From NCBI GenBank assembly GCA_910586755.1, contig CAJUJM010000012.1:1-41134 (forward strand): a stretch of DNA of 41,134 nucleotides. The letters run 5' to 3'. Source of the DNA: an uncultured Lachnospiraceae bacterium. GTDB taxonomy: Bacteria; Bacillota; Clostridia; Lachnospirales; Lachnospiraceae. Every line of letters begins with the position of its first letter. Within the stretch, counting starts at the first letter, position 1. The notes below the pieces were generated by a model, which searched no databases, had not been told where the DNA came from, and saw only the letters and a program-made list of their open reading frames with translations. Shown piece after piece: positions 33,705-41,099 of the stretch. The position numbers and the translations under genes were made by a program.

Positions 33705-34998
33705 AATTCCCACCGCTTATTTAATCGGAATCGGTATGGGCGGCCCGGGACAGCTGACCGGGTTCGCCGCTCTGCGTCTAAAGGAAGCCGGGGCAGTTGC
33801 AGGGGCAAAGAGAGTTTTAAAAAGTGTAGAAAGCTTCCTGGAAGGAAAACCAGTTTTCCAGTCCTATGAAGCGGAAAAAATCGGAAAGTGGCTGGATGGG
33901 CAAAGGAAAGAAATAGGGACAGCTGCCGTAGTATTTTCCGGTGATACCGGCTTTTACAGCGGAGCCGGGAAGGTAAAAGAATATCTGGAAAAATCCGGCT
34001 GGCAGGCGGTTTTAATACCCGGGATTTCCTCTGTTTCCTATCTGTCTGCCAGGCTGGGGATTCCCTGGCAGGACGCCAAAATCATCAGTCTTCATGGAAG
34101 AAAAGAGAACTATTTAAACGTAATCAGGGAAAATTCTAGATGTTTCCTTCTTTTAGGAGAACATCCCGATGCCGGGGAAATTTGCAAAGAGCTTTGGAAA
34201 AACGGCCTGGGAGAGTGCAGGATTTCCTTTGGATCCTGCCTGTCCTATGAGGAGGAGCAGATTTACATGGGAACGGTAAAACAGCTTCTGGAAAGAGAAG
34301 AGGAATCCCTGAAAGCCCTGGGAAATCTGGTCTGCTGTTTTGTGGAAAATCCCTTTCCAAGACAGGAGAAAGATTTTCTGACAGAAGGTTTTTCCTTAAA
34401 AGATGAAAGCTTTATTCGGGGAAATGTCCCCATGACCAAAGAAGAGATCCGAACTCTTTCTCTGGCAAAGCTCAGACTCTATCCGGGAGCCTGTCTCTAC
34501 GATATCGGATCCGGAACCGGATCCGTGGCAATTGCGGCAGGCCGGATATTAGAGGACAGGGACAGCCGTATTTTTGCAGTGGAAAAGAATCCGGAAGGCC
34601 TGGAACTGATAGAAAAAAACCGCCAAAAGCTGATTCCAAGTAAGCAAGGCTTTACCATTGTGCCAGGGGAAGCGCCTGAGGCCCTTCTCCACCTGCCTGC
34701 GCCTACCCATGGTTTTATCGGCGGTTCAGGAGGGAAGCTTCTTTCCATTCTGGAGACGCTGCTGAAAAAGAATCCTGGGATCCGAATTGTCATTACCGCT
34801 ATTACGCTGGAAACATTGTCAGAGTGCCTGAAAGCTATGAAACAGTGGGAGTTTGCCCGGACAGAGATCATCCAGGCCGGAATTGTAAGGACTGCCGGGG
34901 CGGGGCCCTATCATATGCAAAAAGCAGAAAATCCGGTCTATATTATCACCTTGGAGGGAAGCGGAAGGCAGGAGACAGGGGAGGAAAAACTTCTATGA
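33682..34998 (+). CDS. cbiET: bifunctional cobalt-precorrin-7 C5-methyltransferase/C15-methyltransferase-decarboxylase
   Basis: Fusion of CbiE and CbiT. Residues about 10-215 are the tetrapyrrole-methylase CbiE part (YLIGIGMGGPGQLTGFAALR, VVFSGDTGFYSGAGKV, LIPGISSVSYLSARLG). Residues about 245-430 are the Rossmann CbiT part with the SAM-binding loop YDIGSGTGSVAIAAGR, FAVEKNPEGLELIEKN and GFIGGSGGKL. The fusion corresponds to CobL. Length is 438 residues. Start ATG 33682 lies within cbiJ, preceded by GAGGTG; its stop overlaps cbiA by four bases. Confidence 0.95.
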   Translation: MKNEQENKIPTAYLIGIGMGGPGQLTGFAALRLKEAGAVAGAKRVLKSVESFLEGKPVFQSYEAEKIGKWLDGQRKEIGTAAVVFSGDTGFYSGAGKVKEYLEKSGWQAVLIPGISSVSYLSARLGIPWQDAKIISLHGRKENYLNVIRENSRCFLLLGEHPDAGEICKELWKNGLGECRISFGSCLSYEEEQIYMGTVKQLLEREEESLKALGNLVCCFVENPFPRQEKDFLTEGFSLKDESFIRGNVPMTKEEIRTLSLAKLRLYPGACLYDIGSGTGSVAIAAGRILEDRDSRIFAVEKNPEGLELIEKNRQKLIPSKQGFTIVPGEAPEALLHLPAPTHGFIGGSGGKLLSILETLLKKNPGIRIVITAITLETLSECLKAMKQWEFARTEIIQAGIVRTAGAGPYHMQKAENPVYIITLEGSGRQETGEEKLL

Positions 34999-36443
34999 AA
35001 AAATTGCTAATAGCTGCGCCTAAAAGCGGAAGCGGAAAGACTATTTTAACCTGTGGATTGTTAGAGATTTTAAAAAGAAAAAAAATCCCTACGGCTTCCT
35101 TTAAATGCGGACCGGATTATATTGACCCTCTTTTCCATAAGCGGGTGATAGGGGTGGAAAGCCGCAATCTGGACAGCTTTTTTGAGACGCCGGAAGGCTT
35201 GAAAAACGTGTTTTTTCATGGCTGTCAGGGAAAAGAAAAAGGCCTTGCCTTTGTGGAGGGCGTCATGGGATACTTTGACGGTCTGGCAGGTATTCTGCCG
35301 GATGCCAGTACCTATGAGATTGCAAACGTTTTAGATATTCCGGCAATTTTGGTAGTGGATGCCAAGGGAGCCAGCCTGTCTTTGGCGGCCCTGATAAAGG
35401 GGTTTTCCGAATATTGCCCGCCAGTGGGAAATGACGGACACAGGGAAGGAAAACGCTGTATAAAAGGGGTCATTTTAAACCGGGTGTCCCCTATGATTTA
35501 TCCCGGATTAAAGAAAACCTTGGAAGCGGAATTGGGAATTTTGGTGGCAGGCTATATTCCCAATCTGGACTTTTTACATATTGAGAGCCGCCATTTGGGG
35601 TTGGTTCTTCCCAATGAAATTGAGGATCTGCAGCAGCAGATGGGAAAACTGGCGGACGTTTTGGAAAAGAGTCTGGATTTAGAAGCGATTTTAAAAATTG
35701 CCGGGGAAGGAGAAAAGGAAGAAGAGGCCTTCAGGGATCCAGTGCAAAATATCCAGGATTCGTCAAAAGCTTTCCGTCTTGGAGTGGCAAGGGATGAAGC
35801 CTTTTGTTTTTACTACCATGAAAATTTAAGAGCCATGGAAAGGGCGGGAGCTCACCTGGTAGAGTTTTCCCCCCTTCACCAGAAAGAACTGCCCAAGGAC
35901 TTGGACGGCCTTTTGCTGGGAGGAGGATATCCGGAGCTTTATGCCGGAAAACTGGCAGAAAATGAATCTATGAAAGCCTCTGTTTATGAGGCGTCTCAAA
36001 AAGGCATGCCTATCCACGGGGAGTGCGGCGGATACCTTTATCTGCTGGAATATCTGGAAAATCCGGAGGGAATCCCTTATCCCATGACAGGAATTTTTAA
36101 GGGGATGGGAAAGAAGGGAACAGGCCTTAAAAACTTTGGCTATATTACGCTGACGGCAAAAGCGGACATGGCCTTTTTCTCAAAGGGAAGTAAGATACGG
36201 GGCCATGAATTCCATTACTGGCAGGCCGTCTGTATAGAAAACGGACAGGAGCAGGATAATAATTACCCTTGTAAAACACAGATGCAGGCAGAAAAACCTG
36301 CCGGAAAAAGGTCCTGGCAGGCCATGGAGCAAAAGGGAAATACCCTGGCAGGATTCCCACATTTTTATTACCCTTCCTGCCTGGAATTTACAAGGAATTT
36401 TGCGTCAGCCTGCGTAAGGTTTCACGACAGAAATGTGCTCTGA
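34995..36443 (+). CDS. cbiA: cobyrinate a,c-diamide synthase
   Basis: ATP- and glutamine-dependent amidation of the a and c carboxylates of cobyrinate. The N-terminal P-loop APKSGSGKT (8-16), SFKCGPDYIDPLFHK and FVEGVMGYFDG are CbiA signatures; the C-terminal class I amidotransferase-like domain has LLLGGGYPELYA and IHGECGGYLYL with nucleophile Cys 344. Length is 482 residues, normal. ATG 34995 follows GGGGAGGAAA in an ATGA junction; a longer frame from 34824 lies within cbiT sequence. This is CbiA rather than CbiP because of the YPELYA and KCGPDYIDP wording. Confidence 0.94.
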   Translation: MKKLLIAAPKSGSGKTILTCGLLEILKRKKIPTASFKCGPDYIDPLFHKRVIGVESRNLDSFFETPEGLKNVFFHGCQGKEKGLAFVEGVMGYFDGLAGILPDASTYEIANVLDIPAILVVDAKGASLSLAALIKGFSEYCPPVGNDGHREGKRCIKGVILNRVSPMIYPGLKKTLEAELGILVAGYIPNLDFLHIESRHLGLVLPNEIEDLQQQMGKLADVLEKSLDLEAILKIAGEGEKEEEAFRDPVQNIQDSSKAFRLGVARDEAFCFYYHENLRAMERAGAHLVEFSPLHQKELPKDLDGLLLGGGYPELYAGKLAENESMKASVYEASQKGMPIHGECGGYLYLLEYLENPEGIPYPMTGIFKGMGKKGTGLKNFGYITLTAKADMAFFSKGSKIRGHEFHYWQAVCIENGQEQDNNYPCKTQMQAEKPAGKRSWQAMEQKGNTLAGFPHFYYPSCLEFTRNFASACVRFHDRNVL

Positions 36444-36460
36444 CAAATAGGGAGGAAAAG

Positions 36461-37681
36461 TTGAATTCGATTACATTAGATGAGGCATTAAAACGGGTTG
36501 GACAGCCGGATAGAAAAGCCATGGAGCTGGCAAAAAAACGATGGGACAGCGTGGCAAAACCCTTGGGCAGCCTGGGAGCATTGGAGGACGCCATTATCCG
36601 TATTGCAGGGATTTTAAAAAATCCCAGGGTACAGCTTAACAAAAAGGCAATCGTGATCTGCTGCGGAGATAATGGGATTGTAGAAGAGGGAGTTACCCAG
36701 ACCGGCCAGGAGGTAACCGGAATCGTCACGGAAAACTTTACCAGAGGCGACAGCTGTGTCTGCCTTATGGCAGAGCAGGCTGGGGCCAGGATTGTCCCCA
36801 TTGATCTGGGGGTGGCAGCGGATCTTGCCGGGACAGTGAAAGAATTTCCCGATCTCCGGAAAAACTTTTCAGTAAACCTGCATGCGCCCGGCAGCGGATG
36901 CACTGCCGCACATGAAAGTCTGGCGGGCGCATGGGGCATACCTGAATGCATGCCGCCTAACCGGCGGCGGACTTCCACAGTAAAAAATCCCATATGGGAT
37001 CGGAAAATTTGCCGGGGAACCCAAAATTTTCTAAAGGGCCCTGCCATGACCAGGGCTCAGGCTATCAAGGCTGTTGAGACGGGAATAGAAGCGGCAGGCC
37101 ATTTAAAGGAGCAGGGATATTCTCTGATAGGTGTTGGGGAGATGGGAATTGGAAACACCACCACCAGCAGCGCGGTAGTTTCCGTGCTTTTAGGACTTGC
37201 GCCGGAAGCGGTTACCGGACGGGGAGCCGGACTTACAGATGCCGGGCTGGCGAAAAAGATTCGGGTGATTCAGGAGGGGATCCGTAAAAATAACCCCAAT
37301 CCTTTAGACGGAATTGATGTGCTGTCCAAGGTGGGCGGCTTTGATTTGGCCGGAATTGCCGGGGTAATAATCGGCGGGGCAGTTTACGGTATTCCGGTGG
37401 TACTGGACGGATTTATCACCGGAGCGGCGGCCCTGGCGGCGGCAGTTATCTGCCCGGAAGTAAAGAAGTTTATGATTGCATCCCACGTTTCCGCCGAGCC
37501 GGCAGGAGCCATGGTCCTGGAAAAACTGGGATTAAAACCAATCATTTATGGCGGGATGTGCCTAGGGGAAGGCACAGGGGCGGCGGCCTTTTTTGCCCTG
37601 CTTTCCATGGCTCAGGCTGTTTATGAGAACATGAGCAGCTTTCAGGAGATTCATATAGAGGAGTATAAACATTTGTCATGA
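36461..37681 (+). CDS. cobT: nicotinate-nucleotide-dimethylbenzimidazole phosphoribosyltransferase with a repeat-derived insert
   Basis: Makes alpha-ribazole phosphate for the lower ligand of cobalamin. Motifs: WDSVAKPLGSLGALED near the start, CCGDNGIVEEGVTQTGQEVT, ICRGTQNFLKGPAMTRAQA, GVGEMGIGNTTTSSAV, IDVLSKVGGFDLAGIAGVI and GGMCLGEGTGAA with the general-base Glu 370. Length is 406 residues against about 350 for the family. Residues 138-173 are encoded by the third copy of a 108-bp repeat, inserted in frame between the DLGVAADLAG region and IWDRKICRGTQNF. Removing it leaves a normal-looking protein. TTG 36461 has GGAGG at 36451-36455. Whether the enzyme still works is unknown. Confidence 0.93.
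   Translation: MNSITLDEALKRVGQPDRKAMELAKKRWDSVAKPLGSLGALEDAIIRIAGILKNPRVQLNKKAIVICCGDNGIVEEGVTQTGQEVTGIVTENFTRGDSCVCLMAEQAGARIVPIDLGVAADLAGTVKEFPDLRKNFSVNLHAPGSGCTAAHESLAGAWGIPECMPPNRRRTSTVKNPIWDRKICRGTQNFLKGPAMTRAQAIKAVETGIEAAGHLKEQGYSLIGVGEMGIGNTTTSSAVVSVLLGLAPEAVTGRGAGLTDAGLAKKIRVIQEGIRKNNPNPLDGIDVLSKVGGFDLAGIAGVIIGGAVYGIPVVLDGFITGAAALAAAVICPEVKKFMIASHVSAEPAGAMVLEKLGLKPIIYGGMCLGEGTGAAAFFALLSMAQAVYENMSSFQEIHIEEYKHLS
36873..36980 (+). repeat. 108-bp structured repeat, copy 3, in frame inside cobT
   Basis: It matches copy 1 (10861-10968) in 96 of 108 positions by hand alignment. It is read from codon GTA at 36872 as VNLHAPGSGCTAAHESLAGA followed by WGIPECMPPNRRRTST, 36 codons with no stop. 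CAGTAAA occurs at both edges (36870-36876 and 36978-36984), exactly 108 bp apart. The ATGCGCCCG/CGGGCGCAT and GCCGCC/GGCGGC stems are kept. Confidence 0.92.
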
Positions 37682-38235
37682 TAACAGTTATTATTGGAGG
37701 AAGCGGCAGCGGGAAATCCCAGTATGCCGAACAGCTTCTGCTTCACACCAAAGCAAAACATCTTTATTATTTGGCTACTATGGAGATTCACGGGGAAGAG
37801 GAACAGCAGAAGGTGGAACGCCACAGAAGAATGAGGGAAGGCAAAGGCTTTGTCACCATAGAACAGCCCAGAGACTTGTCCAGGGTGGAGATTATGTGGC
37901 CCAGAGAAGAAGCGGCAGTTTTAGTGGAATGTATTTCCAATCTGGCTGCCAACGAATTTTTTTCCTGGGAAGGAGAAGCTTTAGAAGAAAATATCCGGCT
38001 TATTGAGGCTAAAATTATCCATGGGATCACACTGCTGGCTTCCCAGGCCAACGATTTGATCATTGTGACCAACGATGTGTTCTGTGATGGCGAAGAATAT
38101 ACCGGGGAAACTATGGAGTACATGAAAATGCTGGGAAGAATCAATCAGAGATTGTGTGCCATCGGAGATCAGGTGGTGGAGGTGATCTGCGGGATTCCGA
38201 CAGCCCTAAAAGGAGAGCTGGAGGAATTGGAATGA
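37678..38235 (+). CDS. cobU: adenosylcobinamide kinase/guanylyltransferase
   Basis: Phosphorylates adenosylcobinamide and transfers GMP to it. The P-loop GGSGSGKS spans residues 7-14, and VERHRRMREGKGF contains His 49, in the place of the guanylylated His of CobU. The family phrase NEVG.GIVP is replaced by TNDVFCDGEEYTGE (residues about 138-151), an unusual loop. The end, GRINQRLCAIGDQVVEVICG, is typical. Length is 185 residues, normal. ATG 37678 overlaps the cobT stop in an ATGA junction. Confidence 0.92.
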   Translation: MITVIIGGSGSGKSQYAEQLLLHTKAKHLYYLATMEIHGEEEQQKVERHRRMREGKGFVTIEQPRDLSRVEIMWPREEAAVLVECISNLAANEFFSWEGEALEENIRLIEAKIIHGITLLASQANDLIIVTNDVFCDGEEYTGETMEYMKMLGRINQRLCAIGDQVVEVICGIPTALKGELEELE

Positions 38236-39020
38236 ATTTGTGGTATTCCTTTCTCATTGCTTTTGCCATGTATTCCAGGCTGCCGGTTCCCACAGTAGAA
38301 TGGACCAAAGAACGGATGAGGTATGTTTTTTGCTTTTTCCCTCTCATTGGAGCCCTGTGTGGGGCTGGCGTGTGGCTATGGCTCCTTTTCGCCGGAAAGG
38401 CTGGTTTTTCCCCTACAGCAGCCGGTCTTATGGGGACGGCTGTTCCGGTTGTCCTTACCGGAGGAATCCATATGGACGGCTTTTTAGATACGGTTGACGC
38501 TTTAAGCTCCTACGGAGATCGGGAGAGGAAGCTGGAAATTCTAAAGGATCCTCATACCGGGGCCTTTGCGGTCACAGGCGGCTGCGTATATCTTCTCTGC
38601 TATGGAGGACTGATGATCCGGTGGGCAGAGATGGTTATGGAAAAAGACGGTTTTCCCAAAACCCTTCCAAGCCTGGCCCTGGGAGCCGCCTTTGTTATGG
38701 AACGGGCGTTTTCCGGCCTTTCTGTAGCTTCTTTTCCCTGCGCCAGGGGAAGCGGCCTTGCCTATACCTTTGCAGACAGCGCCCAGAAAAATACGGTGCG
38801 TTTTTTTCTGGCGGTCTGGCTGGCAGTCTGCGCGGTTTTTCTCATATGGCAGGGCAGAATCGGATGGGCTGTGGCAGCGGCTCAGACGGCTGTATTTTTC
38901 TGGTATTACCACATGTCTAAGAAAAAATTCGGGGGGATTACCGGAGATTTGGCAGGATGGTTTTTACAGGTTAGCGAGATTGTCAGCCTGTTGGTTCTGA
39001 CAGTAGGAGGCGGAATATGA
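38232..39020 (+). CDS. cobS: adenosylcobinamide-GDP ribazoletransferase (cobalamin synthase)
   Basis: Integral membrane enzyme joining adenosylcobinamide-GDP with alpha-ribazole phosphate. FAMYSRLPVP at the start, GGIHMDGFLDTVDALSSY (the metal-binding Asp region, residues about 77-94) and ILKDPHTGAFAV are family signatures; about six hydrophobic segments follow. Length is 262 residues. ATG 38232 overlaps the cobU stop by four bases. A longer frame from 38154 lies inside cobU and is rejected. It overlaps the next gene by four bases. Confidence 0.94.
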   Translation: MNLWYSFLIAFAMYSRLPVPTVEWTKERMRYVFCFFPLIGALCGAGVWLWLLFAGKAGFSPTAAGLMGTAVPVVLTGGIHMDGFLDTVDALSSYGDRERKLEILKDPHTGAFAVTGGCVYLLCYGGLMIRWAEMVMEKDGFPKTLPSLALGAAFVMERAFSGLSVASFPCARGSGLAYTFADSAQKNTVRFFLAVWLAVCAVFLIWQGRIGWAVAAAQTAVFFWYYHMSKKKFGGITGDLAGWFLQVSEIVSLLVLTVGGGI

Positions 39021-39457
39021 TTTTCATAATAGGAGGCGCTTTTCAGGGGAAAAAACGCTTTGCAGAACAGCTTTTCCCACAAGAAAGACCGGGACAAGGT
39101 GGGGAAGCAAAAAACATTGCCTGGTGCGACGGGGAGACTGCCAGCTGGGAGGAATTCTGCCAGGCGGTCTGGTGTTTCCACCTTCCGGCTATGATCCGCA
39201 GGCAGATGGATGAGGCGGCAGGAAGAGAAGACGGCTTTTTGCGGGATGGCTTTACCAGGGAAGACTTTGTAAAAGAGCTGTTAAGATTTCCCAAAGAAAA
39301 GATTGTTGTGGCAGAGGAAATCGGTTCCGGAATTGTCCCTATGGGGGCGTTTCAGCGGAAATGGCGGGAAGAAACCGGACGTATCTGCTGCCTTTTGGCA
39401 GAAAATTCCAGCCAGGTATGGCGGGTAATCGGCGGCATAGGGCAGAGGCTGCGGTGA
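39017..39457 (+). CDS. short CobU-like protein (divergent adenosylcobinamide kinase family)
   Basis: A 146-residue protein whose ends look like CobU: IIGGAFQGKKRFAEQ at the start, with a P-loop GAFQGKK in which the usual Ser/Thr after Lys is Lys, and VAEEIGSGIVPMGAFQRKWR followed by RVIGGIGQRLR at the end. The middle, including the RHR guanylylation region and the VECISNL section, is missing. It therefore keeps the GIVP loop that the full-length CobU next door lacks. It may be a partner or regulator of CobU, or a relic under weak selection. ATGA overlap with cobS. Confidence 0.7.
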   Translation: MIFIIGGAFQGKKRFAEQLFPQERPGQGGEAKNIAWCDGETASWEEFCQAVWCFHLPAMIRRQMDEAAGREDGFLRDGFTREDFVKELLRFPKEKIVVAEEIGSGIVPMGAFQRKWREETGRICCLLAENSSQVWRVIGGIGQRLR

Positions 39458-39558
39458 CAAACCGGTAAAAGATTAGAGGTTGCGGCAATGCCTGACAAAA
39501 GACAGTGCCCGGGGCGCAGAAACCTTGTCCGCTGGGCGTAAGGAAGGATGAAAATGAT

Positions 39559-40521
39559 ATGACAATAAGAGCGGGAGTCCTTTTGGCAGGCTATATTCTG
39601 GATTTGGCCATAGGGGATCCTCATATTCTCTATCACCCGGTCCGGGCTATTGGAAGCCTGATTAAGATAACCGAAAAAATCTTGTGCCGTCTGACAAAAG
39701 GGAGAGGAAAAAAGGCAGAATTTCTGGCAGGTTGCGGAGTTGTTTTCATTGTAACAACCGTCTCCACGGCTGTGCCGTTTTTTCTTCTGAAATGGGCATA
39801 CGGCATGGATGTGAAACTGGGATTTGTCCTGGAAAGCCTGTTTTGCTTTCAGCTTTTAGCAGCAAAGGGGCTGTATATTGAGAGCTGGAAAGTGGGAATG
39901 GCCCTTTTAAAAGGAGATACGGAAAATGCCAGAAAGGCGGTTTCCATGATTGTAGGCCGGGATACTGAGAGACTGGACGAAGCCGGGATTGCCAGGGCGG
40001 CAGTAGAAACCGTAGCAGAAAATACCTCTGACGGAGTCATTGCACCCCTGCTTTTTATGGCAGTATTTGGGGCGGCAGGCGGCTTTTTTTATAAAGCTGT
40101 CAACACCATGGATTCTATGATGGGATACAAAAATGAGAAATACTTGTATTTGGGAAGGGCCGCGGCCAGACTGGATGATCTATGCAATTACCTGCCAGCC
40201 CGGATCACCGCCGGACTTTTGATTTTGTCGGCGTTTCTCCTGGGATATGACGGAAAACAGGCCTTTGGGATTTACTGCCGGGACCGGTATCAACATGCCA
40301 GCCCCAATTCCGCTCACGGGGAAGCGGCAGTTGCCGGGGCTCTTGGGATAAGGCTGGCAGGGCCTGCCTGGTATTTCGGCGTCCTTCATAAAAAACCCTT
40401 TATCGGAGATCCGGGCCGCGACGTAGAGCCGGAGGACATCAGAAGGGCCGGGAAAATGATGTTTACGGCGGAAGCTTTGGCTGTGGCGGTAATTTTGGCA
40501 GGGCTTTTGCTTGGCTGGTAG
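39559..40521 (+). CDS. cbiB: adenosylcobinamide-phosphate synthase
   Basis: Membrane enzyme attaching aminopropanol (or its phosphate) to adenosylcobyric acid. Motifs: AGYILDLAIGDPHILYHPVR, IVGRDTERLDEAGIARAAVE, TVAENTSDGVIAPLLF, AVNTMDSMMGYKNEKY and ASPNSAHGEAAVAGALGI. About four or five membrane segments in 320 residues, normal for CbiB. ATG 39559 follows AGGAAGGA at 39541-39548; a longer frame from 39505 has no site. A 101-bp gap with no clear feature separates it from the previous gene. It is the last gene of the operon. Confidence 0.95.
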   Translation: MTIRAGVLLAGYILDLAIGDPHILYHPVRAIGSLIKITEKILCRLTKGRGKKAEFLAGCGVVFIVTTVSTAVPFFLLKWAYGMDVKLGFVLESLFCFQLLAAKGLYIESWKVGMALLKGDTENARKAVSMIVGRDTERLDEAGIARAAVETVAENTSDGVIAPLLFMAVFGAAGGFFYKAVNTMDSMMGYKNEKYLYLGRAAARLDDLCNYLPARITAGLLILSAFLLGYDGKQAFGIYCRDRYQHASPNSAHGEAAVAGALGIRLAGPAWYFGVLHKKPFIGDPGRDVEPEDIRRAGKMMFTAEALAVAVILAGLLLGW

Positions 40522-40575
40522 GGAGAAATTGATGCGTTTATCCTGGGATGAGGATATGGAAATGGAGAGAATGAC
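40522..40575. other. boundary between the cobalamin operon and accessory debris
   Basis: The sequence after the cbiB stop turns AT-rich within 60 bp. No terminator is evident directly after cbiB. The first hairpin with a T-rich tail is at 40889-40919, behind a broken gene, so operon transcripts may run through the debris. Confidence 0.35.
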
Positions 40576-40875
40576 TTGGAAAAGATTCTCTTCAATTTTT
40601 CAAGTTCAAAGAATTCAGATGTGGAGTTTTTTCTCAAGAAGGATGCCGTGGAATTCACGAAAAAGAATCAGTCGATTGCATATTTGTTTTTTTCACTGAA
40701 AGATATTTGTTTAGTAGGTTATTTTTCAATTACGATGAAGCTAGTGACGGTGAGCATGGCGGGAATGAGCAATCTGTGAAAAGAAGATTGAATAGACTGA
40801 GTCACTTTGATCACAATACAGACAGTTACACGATTTCTTCATAATTTGATTGCTCAACTGAGAAGAAATTACTAA
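40576..40875 (+). pseudogene. remnant of a GNAT-type (TacT-like) acetyltransferase
   Basis: From about 40576 the frame reads FSSSKNSDVEFFLKKDAVEF, then NQSIAYLFFSLKDICLVGYF and TMKLVTVSMAGMSN, matching the N-terminal half of clostridial GNAT proteins that serve as toxins in type II toxin-antitoxin pairs. It stops at the TGA 40777-40779. The next frame gives VKRRLNRLSHFDHNTDSYTI and, after another shift, LIAQLRRNY, the text expected next in the family, ending at the TAA 40873-40875. At least two frameshifts are needed and the catalytic C-terminal half is missing. No clear antitoxin gene remains upstream. Confidence 0.65.
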
Positions 40876-40888
40876 GAAAAGTTGAAGG

Positions 40889-40919
40889 GCTTCAGAGAAA
40901 TCTGAGGCTATTTTCTTTT
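40889..40919 (+). terminator. intrinsic terminator
   Basis: GCTTCAG (40889-40895), loop AGAAAT, CTGAGGC (40902-40908), followed by TATTTTCTTTT. Seven pairs including one G-U. It probably served the broken GNAT gene and may now end read-through from the cobalamin operon. Confidence 0.7.
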
Positions 40920-41002
40920 ATGAAACCGAATTTGGATTGTAGCAAAAGAAAATATTTGTGAAAACTGGTTTAAAAAAAGACTGTTTTGATAAAATTTTAA
41001 AC

Positions 41003-41072
41003 TTGACAGAAAGAAAAAATTATTATAGTATAAATTAAGAATGTAGCTAAATAGTTTGAAAACAAACTATTT
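41003..41072 (+). promoter_or_regulatory. promoter and perfect palindromic operator
   Basis: TTGACA (41003-41008) with TAGTAT (41026-41031) at 17-bp spacing; TATAAA at 41029 is an alternative at 20 bp. Downstream, AAATAGTTTG (41049-41058) and CAAACTATTT (41063-41072) form a perfect 10-bp inverted repeat around AAAA. The position after the start site and the symmetry fit a repressor operator. Confidence 0.7.
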
Positions 41073-41099
41073 CGAATGAAAAATAAACGGTGAAGCGGT

